A stretch of DNA of 64,000 nucleotides from Dactylorhiza incarnata (lineage: Eukaryota > Streptophyta > Magnoliopsida > Asparagales > Orchidaceae). Positions 1 through 11,296 of this stretch are shown here, in pieces; position 1 is the stretch's first letter; every line of letters begins with the position of its first letter. The position numbers and the translations under genes were made by a program. A model generated the notes under the pieces. That model was not told the DNA's origin and ran no database searches. It worked only from the letters and a program-made list of their open reading frames with translations. The stretch is from NCBI GenBank assembly GCA_033032865.1, contig JAWHQI010000202.1, positions 3,534,001 to 3,598,000 on the forward strand. Reading direction: 5' to 3'.

Positions 1-129
1 TAATGCTTCACGCTGTAATGTTAAATCAACAATATATATATATATAGAAATAATAAATATTACTTTATAAATAAATTTGACAGCATATATAATATAATAT
101 AATATTTCAGACGAGCTGAAAGATATTAA

Positions 130-590
130 AATAATGCTGGGAGAAATTTGTCGAGCTGAGGTCCAAGTTCGTCGAGCTCATCATTTGCTTCGTCGACCTG
201 AACATGTGATTTACTGTTTCTGAACATCTGCTGAAATTCGTCGAACGCAGACTTGAGTTCGTCGAGCGGAAGGATTCGTCGACCGCTGAGCTTGAATGAT
301 TTCGTTGACTGCTGAAGTATTGAGTTTTTCGTCGAACGCAGATGGTCGTTCGTCGAATGCAGGATTTCGTCGACCGCTGAGCTGAGGCCTGTTCGTCGAC
401 CGTTGAGATAATTAGTTGAGCGCTGCACTTAGACAAATTCTTCGACCGCTGAGATGGGTTCGTCGACCGCTGAGATACTCTATTCGTCGACCGCTGAACC
501 GCTGGATTTCATCGAGCGCAGAATGCATGCCATTTGTCGATCGAAGGACGCCGTTCGTCGAACGCAGAACGTCGTTCGTCGAACGCAGAG
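130..590. repeat. Degenerate short tandem array, TTCGTCGAMCGCWGA family
   Basis: About fourteen copies of a degenerate unit (TTCGTCGACCGCTGAG or TTCGTCGAACGCAGA) occur at irregular spacing of roughly 20-35 bp. Short ORFs across the array are low complexity and rich in S, R and T, and I do not regard them as genes. The same unit, in the opposite orientation, forms the array at 33610-34020 inside a copia LTR. This stretch is therefore probably a piece of a related LTR, but no LTR end can be placed here. Confidence 0.75.
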
Positions 591-595
591 AATAT

Positions 596-800
596 ATATA
601 AATTTAATTTCTCTCTTATTTTTCTGCCTATTAAATATATATATATTTCAGCCTATTAAATATATGTATATTTCAGCCTATTATATATATATATATATTT
701 CTTAGTATATTATTTATATATATATTCCTTAGTATATTATATATATTATTGTATATTTCTTATTATATATATATTATTTATATTATTGATTATTTCTTTT
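596..800. repeat. AT-rich microsatellite with a repeated TTCAGCCTATTAAATATAT unit
   Basis: Runs of (TA)n alternate with an imperfect unit close to TTCAGCCTATTAAATATAT, then with CTTAGTATATTAT-like units. There is no coding potential. The stretch from 800 to 904 is unassigned and ends abruptly where copia reverse-transcriptase sequence begins. Confidence 0.7.
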
Positions 801-904
801 CAGCCTTCTAACTTAATAGGATTTAATCTAAGTTGTGATATATGTTATGATATAAACTTAGATATTAAAGGTGGATCCTAACTCAAATAAAACCTAAGGT
901 TCCA

Positions 905-2360
905 ACAAATAGTGTTTGGAAGCTTGTTGAAAGACCATCTAATCACCCAATCATAGGTGTAAAATGGATATTTAAAAATAAATTAGATGGAGATTCTAGA
1001 ATCATTAGGAACAAAGCTAGATTAGTAGCACAAGGTTATTCTCAAATCAAGGGGGTAGACTTTGATGAAACATTTGCACCCGTAGCTCGCCTTGAATCAA
1101 TTAGAATTTTTCTGGCATTTGCAAGTTATAAAAGATTTAAATTATTTCAAATGGATGTAAAAAGTGCTTTCTTAAACGGGATAATTAATGAAGAAGTCAA
1201 TGTAGAACAACCCCCCCCCTGGTTTTATTGATAAAATTTTTCCAAATCACGTTTATAGATTAGAAAAGGCGCTTTATGGTATAAAATAAGCGCCCCGTGC
1301 ATGGTATGAATGACTAACATCTTTTTTATTAAAGCATGGTTATAAAATGGGTAGTGCCGACAACACACTCTTCATTAAGCATATTGATAATGAAATAATT
1401 ATTTTACAAATATATGTTGATGATATTATTTTTGGAGCCACTAATGAAGAGTTGTGTAATGAAGTAGTAATAGTAATGCAAAATGAATTTGAGATGAGTC
1501 TAGTTGGTGAATTAACTTATTTTCTAGGCTTTCAAATAACTCAAAGAAATGAGGGAATCTTCATATGTCAATCTAAATACATACATGATATGCTAAAATG
1601 ATTTGGATTTGAAAACTTAAAACAAGCTAGTACTCCAATGAGCGCGTCACTAAAGTTAGGAAAAGATGAAATCGGAATTTCCATTGATCAAACTTTGTAT
1701 AGAGGAATGATTGGATCCTTATTGTACCTTAGTGCATATAGACCCGACATTATGTTTGTCATATGACTATGCGCTAGATTCCAAGCAAACCCAAAAGAAT
1801 CTCATTTAAAAGCAGTAAAACGAATTTTTCGATATCTAATTGGCACATCTAAATTAAGTCTTTGGTATCCACATAATGACTCTTTTATATTACATGGATA
1901 TTCTGATTCTGATTATGTGGGTTGTTCTTTAGATAGGAAAAGTACTAGTGGTACATGTCATTTTTTAGGTCCTTCTTTAGTCACATGGTTAAGTAGGAAA
2001 CAAAACTCTGTTGCACTCTCCACAACCAAGGCGGAATATATTGCACTAGGAAGTTGTTGTGCCCCAGCATTAAGGATGACTCAAACCTTAGAAGACTTTG
2101 GAGTTCATCTAACGAATATTGAACTAAAGTGTGAGAACAAGAGTGCCATTGATTTAACCAACAACCCCATTCATCACTCAAGATCCAAACACATGGACGT
2201 TAGACATCACTTCATTAGGGATCATATAAAAAAGGAATATGTTCATGTAAACATTATTGGAACTGATTCACAACTTGCGGACATATTGACCAAAACTTTA
2301 CCAGATTCCCGCTTTGCCCTACATAGACTAGAATTAGGAGTCTTAGATATAACAAATTGA
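905..2360 (+). pseudogene. Ty1/copia reverse transcriptase - RNase H fragment, decayed
   Basis: The conceptual translation begins inside the copia reverse transcriptase ([14 protein letters not shown]) and continues through the RT core ([11 protein letters not shown], then the active site YVDDIIFG near 1417) into RNase H (DRKSTSGTCHFLG, STTKAEYIALGSC, HSRSKHMDVRHHFIRDH), ending at 2360. Gag, protease and integrase are absent upstream. A C8 homopolymer near 1211 shifts the frame, and several in-frame stops follow, for example TAA in the ALYG..QAPRAWY motif near 1289 and TGA near 1600 and 1764. These look like C-to-T changes of CAA or CGA codons. The motifs fit the plant SIRE/Tork branch of copia, but I cannot place it further. 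It is inactive. Its downstream region is split by the CACTA element at 3088. Confidence 0.9.
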
Positions 2361-3084
2361 TAATCACAACATGCTATGTCTCCTTCCAAATAAAAAAAAA
2401 TTATTTATATATAATTTTTAAAAAGATACAAATTATCTTAAAACCACCAAAATATGCTTAATTTAGCCTTCTAACCATTTCCAACTTCTCTGAAATTTCT
2501 ACCCTAAGAAGGTCTATATATATACTATCTATGCCAAAAGAAAAATTTCCAAAAATTCTCAAAATTCGAGGACTGTTTCAGCGTTAACTAGTTAACGCCA
2601 GACGTTAACTAGTTAACGCCAGACGTTAGCCTTTTCTCCAGATGAACAATCTGCGTTCACTAGTATCTTTCTGGTATTTTTCAAATGATTTTTCTCAGTT
2701 TATTGTGTCTGATTTCAAATTATTTTGTTATTAATTTTGTTGTTTTCTTCCAAAATACAAAAAAATCAAATAATTCAAAATGCTCAAAAATATGTTTTTG
2801 TTATTTGTTTTACTTTAACTCTTTACGAAATTATAGTTTGACTATTAAATTTCACAAGAGCAAACATCATTGTTATTTTTGTTTCAAAAAGGTCAAAATT
2901 GTGTTTGGCATACACTTAAAGATAGTCTTCAACGTCTAATTTTCATTTCAAATTTTCTAAACATTGTTTTTGTCAGGCCCTGACCTTAATCTGATTATGT
3001 GCAATGAAACAGACTATAGATAATTGTGTATGATTGCCTAGCATGCCTCTAAGTATGAGTAATGCTTTATGTTAATCAATGAAT
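2361..3084 (+). other. 3' internal region of the plus-strand copia element, upstream part
   Basis: AT-rich sequence with no convincing gene. It follows the RNase H stop and precedes the CACTA insertion. By position it is the long spacer between pol and the 3' LTR that SIRE-type copia elements carry. It continues at 31351 after the CACTA element. Confidence 0.55.
2581..2632. repeat. Tandem palindromic repeat GTTAACTAGTTAAC
   Basis: Two tandem units of about 22 bp each contain the perfect palindrome GTTAACTAGTTAAC followed by GCCAGAC, then a third, partial unit. It lies in the noncoding 3' region of the copia element and has no known function. Confidence 0.8.
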
Positions 3085-3087
3085 TAT

Positions 3088-3116
3088 CACTACAAGATAT
3101 AGTCTTTACGACGATG
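3088..3116 (+). repeat. CACTA left terminal inverted repeat (TSD TAT at 3085-3087)
   Basis: The sequence begins CACTACAAGATATAGTC and ends TTTACGACGATG. It matches the complement of 31319-31347 at about 22 of 29 positions, including the outer eight bases. The target duplication TAT lies directly outside. Confidence 0.9.
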
Positions 3117-3480
3117 TTTTTTTGCGACGTTTTTGAAATCGTCGCTGTTAGTTTTATATTTAGCGACATTTTTTTCATAAACGTCGCTAATGCAAAAAAA
3201 TAATATTCACTACGTTCTTTAGGAAAACCGTCACCATACGTGTTTAGCTCTAGTGACGATTATTTTTAAAACGTCACTAAAATAATGTTTTTATTGTAAC
3301 GTTTTTGAAAACGTCGTTGTTAGTTTACATTTAGCGACAATTTTTTTTAAAACCGTCGCCAATATAAAAAATTAGCATTAGCCACGATTTCCATGAAAAC
3401 ATGTCAGCATACATGTTTATCTTTCGTGACAATTTAAAAAAAAAAACGTCATCAAAATACATGATCTTCTGTCAAAATTT
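3110..3480. repeat. CACTA left subterminal repeats
   Basis: Multiple degenerate copies of a motif close to GCGACGTTTTTGAAAACGTCGC occur in direct and inverted orientation, with AT-rich spacers. In CACTA elements such subterminal repeats are binding sites for the accessory transposition protein (established for maize Spm TnpA). The match is positional and by motif style, not by identity. Confidence 0.75.
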
Positions 3481-3654
3481 GTTATCAAACATTTCAGAAG
3501 ATTTTTTGTTAAAAGGGATATGAGTGATATAGTTATTATCATTTATCAAACGACTAAACATGAATCATCTCATGTACTCACATGATATATGAAATACATG
3601 AAGTATGTATACGACGCACATTATGCATGTTTAAGTCGATGATATATCAGCCTT

Positions 3655-4125
3655 ATCTATATGCGTATGTGCACACACCCATAACCATACAATTGGTTAT
3701 GCGTACTCCAATGATATAGGGTAGTTTGTTATGCACACATGCACCCATAATCATGCGCTTGGGGCTATATATGCGCACCACATGATCGATGGCCGAATAT
3801 TTTGTTATGTGCACTCCCATAACTAGTATATTTATGCACACACCCATGCATGTGTACGATGGGTTATTTCGCTATGCGCACACCCATAGCGCTATGCACA
3901 CCTAGCCGGCCCGGCCCCATGATGGGGTATATATTCTGCTATGAGCACCACCCATAACTACGCTTGGCTATGCGCACCCTAGCCTCATGATGTGGGTGTT
4001 TTGCTATGCGCATACATATAATCATACACGCTTGGCTATGCACATCGCCATCATAGGGTATTTTGCTATGCGCACACCCATCACCATACACCTGACTATC
4101 CGCACTCCCATGATCGGGAGACGGC
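3655..4125. repeat. Degenerate tandem repeat, TATGCGCACACCCAT family
   Basis: About ten imperfect units carry a core close to GCTATGCGCACACCCATAACCAT, spaced about 40-65 bp apart. Short ORFs through it are repeat artefacts. It lies inside the left part of the CACTA element and its function is unknown. Confidence 0.75.
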
Positions 4126-4139
4126 TGTGGCAGACGGTG

Positions 4140-4755
4140 AGCGCGGAGTCATCAAAACATACGTACGATCTTCTGTTAAAGTTCTAATAATGATATTTTT
4201 GTTGCTAGTGAAGTTATATTTATGATAGCGATGATCTCGATCGTAAGCTTGATACGAATAGTTAAATATATATATAATATGAATGTGTTCACTGTGGATA
4301 TTATATATCTCCACAAATGTACATAACTGTTAGGGTCGGCATACATACGTACATCATGTAGCCATGTATTCTTCGGCCTGTAGCTCAATGATCTTGTCAA
4401 ATGTTACTAGTTATGGAATACCCTGCAATCATACCAAGATATTTCTTTATGTATGGAGAATATGTTTACATTAATCGATAATGCGTTAGGTGAATGTTCC
4501 AATATTGTAAGTATTATGAGTTGCGCTAACGATGAAGATGACTGCATCGATCAATGACGAGTCAATTAAACAAAATCTAAGATAAGAGATCATAACCTCA
4601 TATCAAATGCTCCTACGTATATGAATTTTGAGTTTACCTTCAAAAATAGCTAGCAACTATTTTTGTTGGTGCAAAAATAACAATGAATTATTTTGTTACG
4701 AAATACATGTTTTTAAATAAAAATGAAATATACATTTCCAAAAATTTCATGCTAA
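4140..4755. other. AT-rich CACTA interior, no gene seen
   Basis: No coding potential, repeats or RNA genes could be supported in this stretch between the tandem repeat and the fold-back element. Confidence 0.6.
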
Positions 4756-4763
4756 TATTTTAA

Positions 4764-5195
4764 GGGAATTGTTAAATGCAAACCCAATATGGCTATCCGC
4801 AAACCAATTTCTATGAGTTATTACGCGCCTTTTGAAAATACGCCTTGTACATGCATTATTTTTAGGAAAAGTGTTTAACAGAAAAATTGTAGATTTTGTC
4901 GAGATCTACAACTTTCGTGTTGAACAATTTTCCTAAAAATGCACGCACAAGGCGTATTGCCGCCCTGATCGTAACTATAGCAATTTTTTGACGATTTTTT
5001 GAAAATACGCATTGTCCATGCATTTTTAGGAAAAGTGTTCAACACGAAAGTTGTAGATATCGACGAGATCTACAATTTTCGCGTTGAACACTTTTCCTAA
5101 ATATGCATGTACAAGGCGTATTTTCAAAAGGCGGGTTATAACTCATAGAAATTGGTTTGCGGATAGCCATATTGGATTTGCCTTTAACAATTCCC
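4764..5195. mobile_element. Fold-back MITE with an 8-bp TSD (TATTTTAA)
   Basis: The element begins GGGAATTGTTAAATGCAAA and ends with its complement, TTTAACAATTCCC. The two arms pair over most of the 432 bp, for example CAATATGGCTATCCGCAAAC at the left against its complement near 5155-5175. An 8-bp direct duplication TATTTTAA flanks it (4756-4763 and 5196-5203), which fits a hAT-like MITE. The interior contains further nested inverted repeats (GTGTTCAACACGAAAG against its complement). It has no coding capacity. Confidence 0.88.
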
Positions 5196-5204
5196 TATTT
5201 TAAT

Positions 5205-5335
5205 ATAAAATTATTTATGGAGGGAAAAATTCATTTCCCTCCAAAAATTTATGGAGGGAAAAATTATTTATGGAGGGAAATTGGTTTGCGGATAGCCATA
5301 TGGGATTTGCCTTCAACAATTCCCTATTTTATAAA
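5205..5335. repeat. Partial copy of the MITE terminus plus short TTTATGGAGGGAAA repeats
   Basis: Positions 5277-5328 repeat the right terminal sequence of the neighbouring fold-back MITE (TTGGTTTGCGGATAGCCATA through CAATTCCC), followed again by TATTTTA. It is preceded by three copies of a TTTATGGAGGGAAA unit. This looks like a truncated or duplicated MITE end. Confidence 0.75.
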
Positions 5336-5359
5336 ATTAATTTTTTCATCCTAAATATA

Positions 5360-5845
5360 TATATATATAGCAGGCGTTTCATTTCCCCCTTCCCGCGATC
5401 TATCTTCAGACGTGCCATCCGCCGCCCGTGCCCTAATTTTTCGCTAAATCCCTCTCCCCACTCCCGCTCGCAGCCGCAAATCGCAAGCCTCCGCCGCTCC
5501 AACTCCCGACGGCCGAATGTCGGGCGGCCAACGCTCTTTCCTCACCGTCCCAACTCCCGACTACCGACTCCCGCTCAGCCTCTGCCGCTCGTTCACTCCC
5601 GTAACTCCGCAAGTCGCACCGCTGCAAGGCTGCAACAGGTTCACTCCCATTCGGCCGCTCTGCCTCCGCCGCTCGGTGCTCGTCATCACTCCTCCCACAA
5701 GGCAGCTTCTTTATCTTCTCCTTCACTCTCTTTCTGTACTATTTCCTCTCTCTCTCTATAATTTATTGCTTAGCTATATACATAATTTGTTGTTACTTTA
5801 TGCTTCTTATATTATTCTCTGAATTTCAATGGCGGTGAACAGAAG
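5360..5845 (+). other. GC- and pyrimidine-rich leader-like segment with a possible short first exon
   Basis: A TATATATATAG run is followed by a C-rich, CCG-rich stretch that is unlike the AT-rich surroundings and resembles a plant promoter and 5' leader. At 5829 an ATG opens a short frame (MAVNRRETVWSYDG) ending at a possible splice donor GGTAACC. No downstream exon could be assigned. It could be the CACTA gene leader or a captured host 5' end. The 163-codon frame through it (5270-5761) is compositionally biased and I do not call it a gene. Confidence 0.35.
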
Positions 5846-5879
5846 GGAAACAGTCTGGAGCTATGATGGTAACCATTAA

Positions 5880-7825
5880 TAAACAAAACTTGCAATTAAT
5901 CTATGAACTTCTTTTTTAACAAGAAGGGATGATTCATTTTATTTTTGATTTATCCACAAAATCATCATCTGGTTTTATTTATTTATTTTTGTGCATAAGA
6001 GAAAAATTATGCTCTGCTTCAATAAATGTTAGTAATGATTGTCTTGTTCCAAAATTGTGTTCCAAGGCCATAAAGAGGATGGGATTTCATGTACTACTTG
6101 TCCTAAATCAAACCTTGTATATCTTTTCTATTATGTGGGATGGTAGATGAATTAAATAAAAAAATGTTATCGAACTACCCTTGTTTACAAAATTTGTTGG
6201 TGTTCATGAATATTTGATCTTCTATTCATTCTTTTGATTTGCTTGTATGGATTTTTGTAAACATTTTCAGTTAATTTTTGTTGTTAAGAAGTAGAATGTC
6301 AGAACAAACTAATCTTGTGTAAGTAATTATTGTGGTATTCAATTTGATGTTCTCAGGTGTATAAACCGCAAGCCTTCTCATAACCAACAAGTATATGGCT
6401 GGGGTGTGTGCTCACTCGACTAGTTTTCCAGCTAGTGTGCTTAGCATTACTCGCAGTCGATATAGAAACACTTCAGGCTCCAAAAGAGCTGTCAAAATGA
6501 TTTTGAACACGAGCTTGTTTTTTTTCACAAAATAAAGGGGCACTCTTAGGTCTTTTTTATTATCTCGCCAAATTTCTCTCTTCCGACTTTAGTTCTTCCA
6601 CCTTGCTAATTTTGTATTTTGTGAAATGTTTAGGCCAATTTAGAAGCTAACATCCACTATTGTTCAACTATTAATTTGAGGTTGCACTTATGTGATCTAT
6701 TACATTTGTTTATTCTTCCAATTTTTATAATATTATAAGATTTTGAGATTGCAAGGGAGAACATGTGAATTAAATTTGTTTTGGAGAAGTTTTTTCCATA
6801 AATAGGATCAATTCAGGAATACACGAACAAAGATGCACATGAATCACAAGCCACGAGTAGTAAAAGGCATTGAGTTAACTTTATGCTTGAGGATTTAGGT
6901 TCTAATAAGGGATCTGCATGATTTAATTAATTTGGAATAAACAAAGTGGTAAAAAACTAAATAGAGTTAGCAAGGTTGCGTGCATGACAAATTGATATAA
7001 CTTGTTCAAATCTAAACTATATGATGCATGCATGATAAATTGATAATGGCTAATTGTTTATATATTACATATGTTTGAGAAGTTAAAATTGTTTCTTAAC
7101 CCTTGATATTTTTTTATTCTTTTTTTTGTGTGTATTTTGTGTTGGATATCAAGCATCTAACATATATATATTATTTTGTAAGAATATATGGGGTTTATAA
7201 ATTAATGATGATATGTATGTATATGTATCCATATAAGAATATATGGGGTTTATCAACTTTCCACGTACCCGAATTATTTATTATAAAATTTTATTTTTTT
7301 CTTGTTGTCGTGGCTTCATAGTTCTGGGACAATATATGGACAAGGTACAAACCTTCACTCTCCAATTAAATATAGTTTCATCAAGAGAAGAGAGAGAACA
7401 ATAGTACGAGTTAATTTTCAATCAGAGTTAATTCGGGTATAGAGCTAATATTATATTTAAAAAATATGAGATTATTGGATTTAAATTTAGGAAAATAGTT
7501 CTATCAAAGTTGTATTTCTTTGTTAGATAACAATGTTTTTGGATGTTCTTCATTTTCCTCCTTTTGTAATTTTCCTCCTGTAATTTTGGTTGATTTCGAA
7601 TGAAACATAAGCCCTCTAGGAGGCTTATTTCCAAATATTGAGATATAATCATTATTCCATATTCAAAGTTTCTTCGTCCTTTCCATGTCATATTTCTTTG
7701 CCACAAAATTTTCTCCTAACTCTTGGAGATTGAAGTGGACTAGTAAAGATTTTGAGAATTGAAGAATAATCTTTAATCATTTTGTTGTTCTCTTATGTAG
7801 GCACCAATCAGAATCATTATTAACA
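5880..7825. other. AT-rich CACTA interior upstream of the transposase gene, no gene seen
   Basis: Only short, random-looking frames are present. By position it may include the promoter, 5' UTR or introns of the TnpD-type gene beginning at 7826. No repeat family or RNA gene was recognised. Confidence 0.55.
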
Positions 7826-10800
7826 ATGGGCACAAGTTGGATGAGAGAGTTACGTCATTCAAAGGCTTATTTAGATGGCGTGGAATATCTGCTAGATTCA
7901 TTCTATTCATATACACCAATTAGTGAGAAGTGCCCATGTCCTTGTAAAAAGTGCGTAAATCTAAAGAAGTGGGATAGGGATGAGGTAGAGGGGCATCTTG
8001 TGTGGAATGGTATTATAGAGAACTACACAAATTGGATTTACCATGATGGACGTCTAGCTAATAGCAGAGTCTTACAAAATAATAATTTTCCTTTTATGGA
8101 ACCTCTGATCCATGATAACAACTCGAGTGATCTGATGAATGAACTTCTACATGCCGTTATTCCTAATTTAACAAACAATGAGAGCTTGCATGAACAAGAA
8201 TTACCCTATGATGGTATCGGTGTAGACACATATTTTGAGAATCCTCAAGCTCTAATTAATGCAGATGCGAATAATCTATACACATCTCTCTTAGAGGAAA
8301 ATAAGCCATTGTGGGAAGGATGTCAAGAGTACACTAAACTATCTTTCTTATTGAATCTCCTTCATACCAAGACACTTGGAAATTGGAGTAATATACATTT
8401 TGATTTGTTATTGAAATTTCTACAAGGTGCAATTCCAGGCGGATATTAATCAGTGCCAGCTAATTATCATGAGGCCAAGAAAATCACATCTAAATTGGGT
8501 CACAAATATATTAAGATTGATGCATGTGAAAATGATTGTTCATTATTTTGGGACGTACACAAAAATGATAATGCCTGTCATATATGCGGGCAATCACGAT
8601 GGGTTGAAGTACAAGACGATCAATTGACACATCAACCGAGAAAACGTAAGCAACAAGATATGATCAGTATGAGAAAGACTGCCAAAAAAGTATTTCGATA
8701 TTTTCCATTAAAAGAACGTTTGGAGAGACTATTTCTTTGCAAGCAAACTGCCGAGATGATGCAGTGGCATGCCAAAGAGCTTAATCACGACAGTTTCATG
8801 CATCACCCTAGAGATGGCTTGGCATGGAAAGATTTTGATCAATGCCATAAAGAGTTTTCAAGCGATCCTCGCAATATTCGTTTAGGACTTGCTACTGATG
8901 GATTCAATCCATTTGGTGATCTTAGCGGTACACATAGCACATGGCCAATTATGCTAGTGATATATAATGTGCCACCTTGGGAGTGCATGAAAAAAAGATC
9001 TATCATCATGTCGGGTTTGATACCTGGACCGAAGATGTCAGGAAATAACATTGATGTGTATCTACAACCATTTGTAAAAGAGTTGAATGAATTATGGAAT
9101 GTGGGGGTAGAAGTGTTTGATGCTTCAGATGGGAAAAAATTTACACTACATGCTACACTTTTACGGACTATTAGTGATTTTCCGGCACTTGGTAATCTAT
9201 CAGGATGGAACACACATTCCAAACTTGGATGCCCATCATGTGGGTTGGACACTCAATCATGTTGGCTAAAGAATAGTCAATAAACAGTTTACCACGCTCA
9301 CCATCGATTCCTACTAGTTGATCATCCATATCAAAAAACAAGAAAGTTTGGTCGACATGAAGTACGTATTGGTTGTAAAAACCTCCTAATGGACGAAGAG
9401 TATCCGAGGCAACACAAAATCTTCAAGTTGTATTTGGTAGAACAAATCAGTTGGGAGGGCCTACTAAGTATTGGAAAAAAAGAAGTATATTATTTGATCT
9501 TCCTTATTGGAAGACAAATTTACTCCGCCACTGTCTTGATACAATGCATATAGAAAAAAATGTGTGCGATAATATTTTGAACACTATATTAGGTGACCCG
9601 ATCAAATCCAAGGATAATGTGCGTGCCAGAAGGGATTGCAAGGATCTCAGGATTCTAAAACATCTATGGCTCCAAGAAAGAGATGATGACACTGAGATTA
9701 TTCCTCCAGCTTGCTTCACCATGAGTAAGACAGAGAAAGATACTTTTTTAGGAATGATAAAGTCATTACGAGTTCCTGATGGATATGCCCAACATATCAC
9801 GTTTTTAGGAGGTTTCCATGTTCTTTAGAGAATTATGTTCAAAAAGACTAAATGTTTCTGATTTGTTAAAAATTGAAGATCGCATTATCTTGGCTTTATG
9901 TCATCTCGAATTAATTTCCCCCCTTCATTCTTCACTGTAATGATTCATCTTATGGTTCATTTTCACAAGAAGCTATCTTGGGTGGCCCGGTACTATTTAG
10001 ATGGATGTATCCTATCGAGAGGGAACTTGGACATTATAAAAAATATGTACGAAATAAAGCAAAACCAGAAGGATCTATAGCATAGGGTTATATAGCAGAG
10101 GAGACTTTAACATTTTGTTCTCGATTCTTAGAAGGGATTGAGACTCGATTTAATCGACCAAGTCGTAATAGTGCAAATTCCACATCTCCATCCCCGCATT
10201 TAGGATGCTTCCACAAGTTGGGAGTGCAATAAGAGGCGCCGACTTGAAGGCACTTGATCCAGTTAGTCTTCTGCAAGCTTATCGATATATATTATTCAAC
10301 TGTGTTGAGCTTGAAGTTTTTTGAAGGTGAGTTTCAATAAACTTCAAAATTATTTCTACTCAAGTTAATTATTATTAAAATGTACACTAATTAATAATTT
10401 TTTTAATAGTGAACTCCGAGAAGAATTGAAGAGTCGTTGTCAATCCCTACATATTGACGTGGAGCGCTTGGAAAATCTACTTCATAAAGAATTTTTAGAA
10501 TGGTTTAGGCAAAGAGTAAGAAACATTATTTTTGTACACTAGTGCTCGTATCTAGATTTACAAATGAACACTGTCAATGAAATGAATTATTTTCATTTGA
10601 TCTTAATAGGTTGATCGTGATGGCGCGATTGTTGATGACCCTCAATTACGACAATTGGCACTCGGGCCAAACTCTATTGTTCGTAGCTATAAAGGATATA
10701 ACATAAATGGGTTTTCATTTCGAACTGTAGCAAGTGAGATTCATAAGAGGACGCAAAATAGTGGAGTTGAAGTTATGTCAAACCATGACGAATCTCAAGA

Positions 10801-11296
10801 TGATATCAATTATTTTGGTAGGATAACTGAGATCATAGAATTGGATTACTTTGACTTTGCAAAAGTGATGCTTTTTAAATGTGATTGGGTGAATCCTACA
10901 AAAAATGTAGGTGTGAAGAAAGATTTTTATGGGTTCACATTGGTTAATTTCACAAACTTAATACATACAGGAGCAGCACTTGAACATGACCCATACATTT
11001 TTCCTTCTCAAGCAAGAATGGTATATTATATTCGTGATCCTACACAAACAAATTGGGAATTGGTCATCAGGATGGTACCACGTGATGAGTACGAAATGGG
11101 AGATATCGAAGCTACAAGTGTTGATGATCATGAAAACTTCATTCAATGTGTTAGTAATGATATACAAAATATTCAAAATGTATATCAAGATGATGGAGGC
11201 ATCGAGATGGTTAGAAATATGTTGAGCCTACAATTGTGGAAAGAGAAATATAACTTCACATACTGGGTGCAGGCTCGTGAGATGGAGGTATTATAA
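7826..11296 (+). pseudogene. CACTA transposase (TnpD type): Transpos_assoc, tnp2, DUF4218, DUF4216
   Basis: Domains in order: transposase-associated N-terminus (MGTSWMRELRHSKAYLDGV, with Cys-rich CPCPCKKCVN) from 7826; tnp2 transposase core (WDVHKNDNACHICG..., DGFNPFGDLSGTHSTWP, LSGWNTHSKLGCPSCG, RHCLDTMHIEKNVCDNI) to about 9830; DUF4218 (RWMYPIERELGHYKKYV, FCSRFLEGIETRFNRPSRN) to about 10326; then DUF4216 (DFYGFTLVNF, DPYIFPSQARMVYYI) to 11296. Canonical splice sites flank introns 10327-10409 and 10516-10609. The core gene would cut and join CACTA ends in the nucleus. In-frame TAA codons at 8447-8449 and after NSQ near 9281, plus later frameshifts between 9290 and 10260, make it a pseudogene. 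The DUF4216 exon is still open for about 213 codons. Confidence 0.9.

Noticed and set aside
130..590. CRISPR-like array of short repeats
   Set aside because: Units are degenerate, spacing is irregular, there are no unique equal-length spacers, and the context is plant LTR DNA.
5270..5761. 163-codon frame as a gene
   Set aside because: It crosses a MITE fragment and a C-rich leader, is rich in R, S and P from composition alone, and has no family resemblance.
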